A DNA stretch of 7,497 nucleotides from Clostridia bacterium (lineage in GTDB: Bacteria > Bacillota > Clostridia > UMGS1810): NCBI GenBank assembly GCA_016293435.1, contig JAEDEG010000122.1, positions 1-7,497 of the forward strand. The letters are read 5' to 3'. Below, in pieces: positions 1-4,928 of the stretch. The notes under the pieces are model-generated. The model worked only from the letters and a program-made list of their open reading frames with translations, was not told where the DNA came from and searched no databases. Each line of letters starts with the position of its first letter. Positions within the stretch are counted from its first letter, which is position 1. Made by a program: the position numbers and the translations under genes.

Positions 1-1
1 C

Positions 2-241
2 GAATTTGAGGGTCAAGAGTACGCTGATTGGAATACACCTGAAAATCTAACAGTTCAAAATTATGAGAACAGCAAATTGGCCGATGCCGTTTCAAAACTT
101 TCCCCGGTTCAGAGAAAAAGATTGATTATGCTTTCCGAGGGGTTATCAATGAGAGAAATTGCCCGAAGAGAAGGTGTGTCATACATATCCGTAAGAGAGT
201 CGATAGAACAGGCTCGAAAAAAACTTAAAAAATTATTATAA
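2..241 (+). CDS. Sigma-70 region 4-like regulator, 3' end only
   Basis: This reading frame is open from the window edge to the TAA at 239-241 and gives the last 79 residues of a protein whose start lies outside. Fragment residues about 34-79 begin LSPVQRKRLIML and continue as SMREIARREGVSYISVRESI, the pattern of a sigma-70 region 4 helix-turn-helix: a helix ending in a small residue, a turn, a recognition helix, then a basic tail (ARKKLKKLL). Region 4 binds the -35 promoter element or acts as a general DNA-binding head. Short sigma-like proteins of this kind are common in Firmicutes phages and integrative elements, often next to replication genes, where they are thought to control element transcription. 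The N-terminal half is unseen, so a full sigma factor with region 2 cannot be told from a one-domain regulator. No T-rich terminator follows, so transcription may run into the next genes. Confidence 0.7.
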   Translation, partial: EFEGQEYADWNTPENLTVQNYENSKLADAVSKLSPVQRKRLIMLSEGLSMREIARREGVSYISVRESIEQARKKLKKLL

Positions 242-279
242 ACACCCCCATCAAACCCCCTCTCTTTTCTCCGTAAGGT

Positions 280-316
280 GAAAGGCACAACAAAATCAGC
301 CTTTCGGAAAGAAGGC
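280..316 (+). promoter_or_regulatory. Possible alternating RNA hairpins over a ribosome binding site
   Basis: Three short segments can pair in two exclusive ways. Segment A (280-286, GAAAGGC) is a perfect 7-base complement of segment B (299-305, GCCTTTC). The first five bases of B (299-303, GCCTT) also pair perfectly with AAGGC at 312-316, which holds the weak Shine-Dalgarno of the gene starting at 322. A:B pairing would leave the ribosome site free and B:C pairing would hide it. The complementarity is seen directly; any regulatory role is inference. The stems are short and could be chance. Confidence 0.3.
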
Positions 317-321
317 GAACC

Positions 322-516
322 ATGAAGCACAATTTAAGAATTAGTGTTTCAAAAAAGCCGAAATACGGCGGCATTGTCAGTTGTCGCACGGTTTCGGTAC
401 GGGAACGAATATTGCGGTTTCTGTTCGGTAATCCGATGAGACTGACTATAGTAGTTCCCGGTGACAGCGTTCAGTCGCTGTCCATCAACGAAGTGGCAGG
501 AGGTGAAAATGTATGA
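322..516 (+). CDS. Small basic protein of unknown function (64 aa)
   Basis: I cannot assign a function. The start is ATG at 322 with a weak GAAGG Shine-Dalgarno at 311-315, and the stop overlaps the next start by four bases (ATGA, 513-516). The N-terminal two thirds is basic (KHNLR, KKPK, RTVSVRER, LRFLFG). Residues 40-55 look like beta strands around a Val-Val-Pro-Gly-Asp turn. There is no signal peptide and no long membrane segment. One cysteine (Cys21) does not suggest a metal site. The protein could be a small nucleic-acid-binding accessory factor, but only its charge and its position at the head of a replication operon support that. It is probably real: the frame is open between two genes, the overlap with the next gene is typical of translational coupling, and no competing frame explains the stretch. 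Confidence 0.65.
   Translation: MKHNLRISVSKKPKYGGIVSCRTVSVRERILRFLFGNPMRLTIVVPGDSVQSLSINEVAGGENV
498..505 (+). promoter_or_regulatory. Strong Shine-Dalgarno deciding the start at 513
   Basis: AGGAGGTG lies 7 bases before the ATG at 513. It supports that start over the out-of-frame ATG at 509, which leads only to a very short peptide. Confidence 0.75.
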
Positions 517-827
517 GCAAAATCAAACTCTTACTTGATGTGGTTCAGGATATACGTTCGTTGGCAGACAGTTTGGAAGTGATGGCGGATGCAATGTGTG
601 ACTCTCGTTCGGCACCTAAAACTCCCGATCTCAAACCCACAAAAGAAGTACACGATGAGCCAAAGCTCACGCTTGAAGATGTCCGCAGCGTGTTATCCGG
701 AATAAGTGCAAACGGACACGGAGCCGAAATTCGTGAACTTCTCAAAAAGTACGGACAGACCAAGTTAAGTGAAATTGACCCGAAGGACTATCCGGCATTG
801 CTTGCGGATGCGGAGGTGCTTAAATGA
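513..827 (+). CDS. Two-part small protein of unknown function (104 aa)
   Basis: The function is unknown. The start at 513 has a strong AGGAGGTG site and overlaps the previous stop; the end overlaps the next start in another ATGA (824-827). Three parts are visible: a helical N-terminus (residues 1-29, heptad-like hydrophobics such as LLLDVVQDI and LADSLEVM, perhaps for oligomerisation); a polar Pro/Lys/Asp/Glu linker (30-51); and a compact C-terminal module (52-104) with LEDVRSVLSGIS, then ELLKKYGQTKLSEIDP, then YPALLADAEVL. As I recall, modules of this kind occur in Firmicutes phage proteins near recombination genes and at the ends of some phage DNA-binding proteins; this is memory, not a search. 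Such genes have sometimes carried an 'rRNA biogenesis protein rrp5' label, which nothing here supports. Context suggests an accessory factor for the nuclease or SSB that follow. Confidence 0.75.
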   Translation: MSKIKLLLDVVQDIRSLADSLEVMADAMCDSRSAPKTPDLKPTKEVHDEPKLTLEDVRSVLSGISANGHGAEIRELLKKYGQTKLSEIDPKDYPALLADAEVLK

Positions 828-1966
828 GTGTGAAAAAACACGCAGTTTTATCTGCGTCAGCTTCTCACCGATGGCTGAACTGCAACCCATCGGCAAGGCT
901 TGAACTTGAGTTTGAGGACAGAGAAAGCGAAGCAGCGGCAGAAGGCACAGCCGCACACGCACTTTGTGAGCACAAACTCCGCAAGGCTCTGAAAATGCGT
1001 TCCCGAAAACCCACATCGAAGTATGATTCTGACGAGATGGATGAATACACTGACGGGTATGTTACTTTTGTACTTGAAACTTTGGAAGAAGCAAAAAATG
1101 TATGCACAGACCCAATTATCCTTATTGAACAAAAACTCAATTTTTCTCGATTTGTCCCGGATGGTTTTGGCACCGGTGACTGCATCATTATTTCCGACAG
1201 CACCTTACATATTATTGACTTCAAATACGGTCAAGGGGTGCTTGTCGAAGCAGAAAACAATCCGCAAATGATGCTGTACGCACTTGGGGCATTGGAAATA
1301 TACGATGGTCTTTATGATATTGAGAATATTTCTATGACCATCTACCAGCCTCGCCGTGAAAATATAAGCACTTGGACAATTCCTGTTTCAAAGCTTCAAG
1401 AATGGACGGAAAACATTCTCATTCCCAAAGCAGAAAAAGCCTACAAGGGCGAGGGTGATTATTGCACAGGCTCTTGGTGTACCTTCTGCAAAGCGGCAGT
1501 TAAGTGCCGAGCAAGAGCGGAAGAAAAGTTGAAACTTGCTGAGTATGAATTCAAAGCCCCTCCACTTCTGACGGATGATGAAATTGAGGACATTCTGGGA
1601 AAGCTTGATGATTTGACAAAATGGGCAAATGAAATAACTGCCTATGCACATGATGCAGCTCTTAACCACGGCAAGGAATGGCGTGGATTCAAAGTGGTCG
1701 AAGGACGCTCCAACAGAAAGTACACAGACGAGGATGCCGTTGCAGAAGCAGCTAAAGCCGCCGGGTACACGGACATCTATAAACAAAGCCTTATCAGCAT
1801 TACAGAGATGGAAAAACTCATGGGCAAAAAAGGCTTTGCAGAAATCCTCGGTGGTCTTATATACAAACCACCGGGCAAACCAACGCTTGTGCCTGCAAGT
1901 GATAAAAGACAGGCAATTACAAAATCAAATGTAAATGATGAATTTAATGAAATTACGGAGGATTAA
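824..1966 (+). CDS. DUF2800 family PD-(D/E)XK nuclease, Cas4/RecB-like
   Basis: The 380-aa protein is probably a DNA exonuclease for recombination or end processing. Visible RecB/Cas4-type marks are GT-x2-H at residues 41-45, Glu102, GTGD with Asp119, the core Asp132-Phe-Lys134 (DFK) and Gln148 with Tyr152 (QMMLY, the QxxxY motif). Cys20 near the N-terminus (LNCNPSAR) and Cys219-x2-Cys222-x5-Cys228 near the C-terminus match the split cysteine set that holds a 4Fe-4S cluster in Cas4 and AddB; Cys214 is a further cysteine. Residues 250-380 form a helical C-terminal extension. The start at 824 has GGAGGTG at 812-818 and overlaps the previous gene. It is followed after 5 bases by the SSB, the usual DUF2800-DUF2815 pair. 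The fold and likely nuclease role rest on motifs; polarity and substrate are unknown. A Cas4 of a CRISPR system is unlikely because no cas1, cas2 or array is present. Confidence 0.85.
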   Translation: MSVKKHAVLSASASHRWLNCNPSARLELEFEDRESEAAAEGTAAHALCEHKLRKALKMRSRKPTSKYDSDEMDEYTDGYVTFVLETLEEAKNVCTDPIILIEQKLNFSRFVPDGFGTGDCIIISDSTLHIIDFKYGQGVLVEAENNPQMMLYALGALEIYDGLYDIENISMTIYQPRRENISTWTIPVSKLQEWTENILIPKAEKAYKGEGDYCTGSWCTFCKAAVKCRARAEEKLKLAEYEFKAPPLLTDDEIEDILGKLDDLTKWANEITAYAHDAALNHGKEWRGFKVVEGRSNRKYTDEDAVAEAAKAAGYTDIYKQSLISITEMEKLMGKKGFAEILGGLIYKPPGKPTLVPASDKRQAITKSNVNDEFNEITED

Positions 1967-1971
1967 AAAAT

Positions 1972-2517
1972 ATGACAAATCAGAATAATACAAAAGTTGT
2001 TACGGGTGTAGTGAGACTTTCTTATGCGAATGTTTGGGAGCCGAAATCAATAAACGGTGGTGCAGAAAAATACTCTGTTTCGCTCATTATTCCCAAGTCG
2101 GACAAGAAAACAATTTCCCAAATTGAAACGGCTATTGACAACGCCATCAAAGAAGGTGCTTCAAAGTTTGGCGGCAAGATTCCCAATAAGGCAGCTCTTA
2201 AACTTCCACTTCGAGATGGCGATGTTGAGCGTGATGACGAAGCATATCAAGACAGCTACTTTGTAAATGCAAACAGCACAACAGCCCCGCAGATTGTTGA
2301 TGCAAAGGTTCAGCCGATTCTTGACCGCAACGAAGTTTATAGCGGTGTGTATGCAAGAGTGTCCATTACCTTCTATGCATTCAACTCTAACGGCAATAAG
2401 GGCATCGCCTGTGGTCTTGGCAATATTCAAAAAGTAAGGGATGGAGAACCTCTCGGAGGAAGAAGCAACGCAGCAGATGACTTTACAACTCTTGATGATG
2501 AAGATTTTCTTGACTAA
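1972..2517 (+). CDS. DUF2815 / Enc34-type single-strand DNA-binding protein
   Basis: The 181-aa protein probably coats single-stranded DNA during element replication and recombination. It matches the family known as DUF2815, which I recall being renamed after the SSB of Enterobacter phage Enc34, an OB-fold protein. Family-like stretches are VVRLSYANVWEP (13-24), KYSVSLIIPK (33-42), PLRDGD (79-84), and SGVYARVSITFYAFN then KGIACGLGNIQK (124-154). The C-terminus (169-181) is a flexible acidic tail, DDFTTLDDEDFLD, with aromatic residues near the end. That is the hallmark of SSBs and T7 gp2.5-like proteins, where the tail recruits polymerase and helicase partners. The start at 1972 has CGGAGGA at 1956-1962. 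The length is normal for the family and no key part seems lost. It sits between the nuclease and the DNA polymerase. Confidence 0.88.
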   Translation: MTNQNNTKVVTGVVRLSYANVWEPKSINGGAEKYSVSLIIPKSDKKTISQIETAIDNAIKEGASKFGGKIPNKAALKLPLRDGDVERDDEAYQDSYFVNANSTTAPQIVDAKVQPILDRNEVYSGVYARVSITFYAFNSNGNKGIACGLGNIQKVRDGEPLGGRSNAADDFTTLDDEDFLD

Positions 2518-2523
2518 TTGATT

Positions 2524-2556
2524 TATATGGGGGGCAGAACTTCTCTGTCCCATATA
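2524..2556 (+). repeat. Intergenic hairpin between SSB and polymerase genes
   Basis: TATATGGG (2524-2531) and CCCATATA (2549-2556) are perfect 8-bp inverted repeats. CAG (2535-2537, with preceding G) and CTG (2545-2547, with following T) extend the stem across a small bulge, leaving a loop of about 7 bases. The structure fills most of the 55-base gap. No T-tract follows, so it is not a standard intrinsic terminator. It could stabilise or process the mRNA, or tune polymerase translation, since its 3' arm ends 5 bases before the AAAGGAG site at 2561-2567. The role is inferred. Confidence 0.6.
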
Positions 2557-2572
2557 GCAGAAAGGAGTAACC

Positions 2573-4501
2573 ATGAAAACGATAAGTATTGATATTGAAA
2601 CATACTCCTCTGTAAACCTTACCAAATCAGGTGTGTATAAATACTGCGAAGCGGATGATTTTGAGATACTCCTTTTTGCATATTCCGTTGACGGTGGTGA
2701 GGTCAAGGTTGTGGACTTGGCGATGGGTGAAAAAATCCCATTGCCTGTCCTCAACGCTCTCACGGATGAGAATGTTATGAAATGGGCATTTAATGCACAA
2801 TTTGAAAGGATATGTCTTTCAAAGTATATCGGCAAGCACATGACGGCAAAAGCATGGCGATGCACTATGGTCTGGGCAGCAACCCTTGGCCTTCCTCTTT
2901 CACTTGAAGGTGTAGGAGCGGTTCTCGGACTTGAAAAGCAAAAACTTACAGAGGGAAAAGAATTAATACGCTACTTTTGCACTCCCGGAAAACTTCGTGA
3001 CGGAACAACTATCCGGCACCTGCCGCAAGATGCCCCGGAACGGTGGGAGCAATTCAAAAAATACAACATCCGTGATGTTGAGGTTGAAATGTCTATTCAG
3101 AAGAGACTTTCAAAGTTCCCTGTATCTGAAACCGAATGGCAAAATTATATCCTCGACCAAGAAATCAATGACCGTGGAATAATGCTTGATATGGATCTGG
3201 TGGAATCAGCCATTGAGTGCGACAACGAAATGAGAGAATCAAACCTCCAAACAGCTCGTGAGATTACCGGCCTTGAAAACCCCAACTCAACTGTTCAACT
3301 GAAAGAATGGCTTTCAGAGCAAGGCGTGGAAACAGAAACCTTGAGCAAGGATGCTGTTGAAGAACTGCTGTCGGAAGCTACCGATAATGTGGCAGAAATG
3401 CTTAATATACGAAAGCAACTGGCAAAAAGTAGTGTTAAAAAATATACGGCTATGGAAACCGCCGTCTGTAAGGACAGCCGTGCGAGAGGATTGATTCAGT
3501 TTTATGGTGCGAACCGTACAGGCAGGTATGCCGGAAGGCTGATTCAAGTTCAGAACCTTCCGCAAAATCATCTTCCTGACTTGGAACAAGCTCGAACTCT
3601 TGTAAAGAGAGGCTTTTATAACGATATAGAAATGCTCTATGATTTCGTACCGTTTGTATTGTCCGAGCTTATAAGAACTGCTTTCGTTCCAAAGCCGGGA
3701 TGCCGCTTCTATGTTGCCGACTTTGCCGCTATTGAAGCTCGTGTCATTGCTTGGCTTGCCGGAGAAAGTTGGAGACAAGATGTATTTGCAAATGGCGGTG
3801 ACATCTATTGCGCATCCGCATCACAGATGTTTCATGTGCCTGTTGAGAAAAATGGTGTGAACGGACATCTTCGGCAAAAAGGCAAAATTGCGGAACTTGC
3901 ACTCGGTTACGGAGGTTCGGTCGGAGCTTTGAAAGCAATGGGTGCCTTGCAAATGGGCATTGATGAATCCGAACTTCAGCCACTTGTTGATGCCTGGAGA
4001 CAGGCAAACACCAAAATCGTGCGGTTTTGGTATTCAGTTGACTCTGCAGTTAAAGCATGCATTAAAGAAAGACACGACACAAAGACTCACGGCATTAGTT
4101 TCTCTCTTCAGAGTGGAATCCTATTTATTACGCTCCCCTCCGGCAGAAGGCTCGCCTATGTAAAACCGAGAATTGGTGAAAACCGGTTCGGTGGCGAGTC
4201 GGTAACCTATGAGGGTATCAGTGGAGCTAAAAAGTGGGAACGGCTCGAAAGCTACGGAGCGAAGTTTGTCGAGAATATTGTTCAGGCAACTGCCCGTGAT
4301 ATTCTTGCAGAAGCAATGCTCCGGCTGAACACCTCCGGCTTTGATATTGTAATGCACATACATGATGAAGCTGTTATTGAAGCAGCACCCGAAACTTCGC
4401 TTGGCGAAATATGTCGGGTTATGGGACAAACTCCAGCATGGGCAGATGGTCTTATCCTTCGTGCTGATGGTTATGTCTGCGATTTTTATAGAAAGGATTA
4501 A
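2573..4501 (+). CDS. Family A DNA polymerase with 3'-5' exonuclease domain
   Basis: This 642-aa enzyme is the element's replicative or repair DNA polymerase, Klenow-like, with no 5'-3' exonuclease domain. The N-terminal proofreading domain has Exo I Asp7-Ile-Glu9 (SIDIETYS), Exo II Asn74 to Glu78 (NAQFER) and Exo III Tyr164-x3-Asp168 (YNIRD). The polymerase part has a TGRYAGR and QNLPQ region (316-331), motif A DFAAIEAR with Asp383 and Glu388, motif B in the O-helix region with Arg434, Lys438 and Tyr446-Gly447 (RQKGKIAELALGYGG), and motif C His597-Asp598-Glu599 (HIHDEA). All catalytic carboxylates are present, so it should be active. Two details differ from E. coli Pol I: Exo II ends in Glu rather than Asp, and the O-helix position matching Phe762 is Leu442. 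The start at 2573 has AAAGGAG five bases upstream. It lies between SSB and primase-helicase genes. Confidence 0.95.
   Translation: MKTISIDIETYSSVNLTKSGVYKYCEADDFEILLFAYSVDGGEVKVVDLAMGEKIPLPVLNALTDENVMKWAFNAQFERICLSKYIGKHMTAKAWRCTMVWAATLGLPLSLEGVGAVLGLEKQKLTEGKELIRYFCTPGKLRDGTTIRHLPQDAPERWEQFKKYNIRDVEVEMSIQKRLSKFPVSETEWQNYILDQEINDRGIMLDMDLVESAIECDNEMRESNLQTAREITGLENPNSTVQLKEWLSEQGVETETLSKDAVEELLSEATDNVAEMLNIRKQLAKSSVKKYTAMETAVCKDSRARGLIQFYGANRTGRYAGRLIQVQNLPQNHLPDLEQARTLVKRGFYNDIEMLYDFVPFVLSELIRTAFVPKPGCRFYVADFAAIEARVIAWLAGESWRQDVFANGGDIYCASASQMFHVPVEKNGVNGHLRQKGKIAELALGYGGSVGALKAMGALQMGIDESELQPLVDAWRQANTKIVRFWYSVDSAVKACIKERHDTKTHGISFSLQSGILFITLPSGRRLAYVKPRIGENRFGGESVTYEGISGAKKWERLESYGAKFVENIVQATARDILAEAMLRLNTSGFDIVMHIHDEAVIEAAPETSLGEICRVMGQTPAWADGLILRADGYVCDFYRKD
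4492..4497 (+). promoter_or_regulatory. Shine-Dalgarno deciding the start at 4506
   Basis: AAAGGA ends 8 bases before ATG 4506 and lies inside the last codons of the polymerase gene. It favours 4506 over the in-frame upstream ATG at 4362, which would overlap the polymerase by about 140 bases and add residues unrelated to the DUF4406 fold. Confidence 0.7.
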
Positions 4502-4505
4502 AAAG

Positions 4506-4928
4506 ATGAGTGTTAATTTATACAATTCTGAACGCTACTATGACCCGACAGCATATGAAGCACTAACCCGGATTGAAGCGGAAGCAAAGAAAGCTGCCTT
4601 CCGACCAATTGTTTATATATGTTCTCCGTTTTCAGGGGACACTGAAACCAACATTGAGAAAGCAAGGCTGTATTGCAAGTTTGCAGTTGACAGTGGATGC
4701 ATTCCCATTGCCCCGCATCTCTTCTTTCCACAGTTTCTGTCGGATGAAAACCCAAAGGAAAGAAAACTTGCAATTTTTATGGATGTTGTTCTCTTGTCTA
4801 AATGCGCCGAACTGTGGGTGTTCGGTGATAGTATATCAAAAGGCATGGGAATAGAAATAGCAAAAGCAAAAAAGAAAGGACAGCCTATCAGGTATTTCAC
4901 CGAGGCTTGTGAGGAGGTCGCAAAATGA
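4506..4928 (+). CDS. DUF4406, nucleoside 2-deoxyribosyltransferase-like protein
   Basis: This 140-aa protein has a Rossmann-like fold of the nucleoside deoxyribosyltransferase type. Family marks are VYICSPFSGD (36-45), a helix with NIEKARLYCKFAVDSG (49-64), IPIAPHLFFPQ (66-76), an acidic helix with Asp93 (FMDVVLLSKCAELWVFG) and Ser111-x-Gly113-Met114-x2-Glu117. In true deoxyribosyltransferases the glutamate after the SxG motif is the nucleophile that takes the deoxyribose, and Glu117 fits that place. The reaction would be base exchange or hydrolysis of deoxynucleosides or their phosphates; the real substrate of DUF4406 proteins is not known to me. Residues 1-32 form a polar helical extension. 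The gene starts 5 bases after the polymerase stop and overlaps the primase-helicase start by four bases, so it is translated with replication genes and may adjust the nucleotide pool or act on a nucleotide signal. Confidence 0.85.
   Translation: MSVNLYNSERYYDPTAYEALTRIEAEAKKAAFRPIVYICSPFSGDTETNIEKARLYCKFAVDSGCIPIAPHLFFPQFLSDENPKERKLAIFMDVVLLSKCAELWVFGDSISKGMGIEIAKAKKKGQPIRYFTEACEEVAK

Noticed and set aside
824..1966. CRISPR Cas4 gene
   Set aside because: The motifs resemble Cas4, but no cas1, cas2, effector or repeat-spacer array is present and the DUF2800-DUF2815 pairing is typical of phage modules.
2161..2865. A 234-codon open frame on the minus strand across the SSB-polymerase boundary
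   Set aside because: It lies antisense to two clearly recognised genes and their spacer, has no recognisable domain and no convincing ribosome site.
4362..4505. An N-terminal extension of the DUF4406 protein from ATG 4362
   Set aside because: It would overlap the polymerase motif C region in another frame; ATG 4506 has its own AAAGGA site and gives the expected family length.
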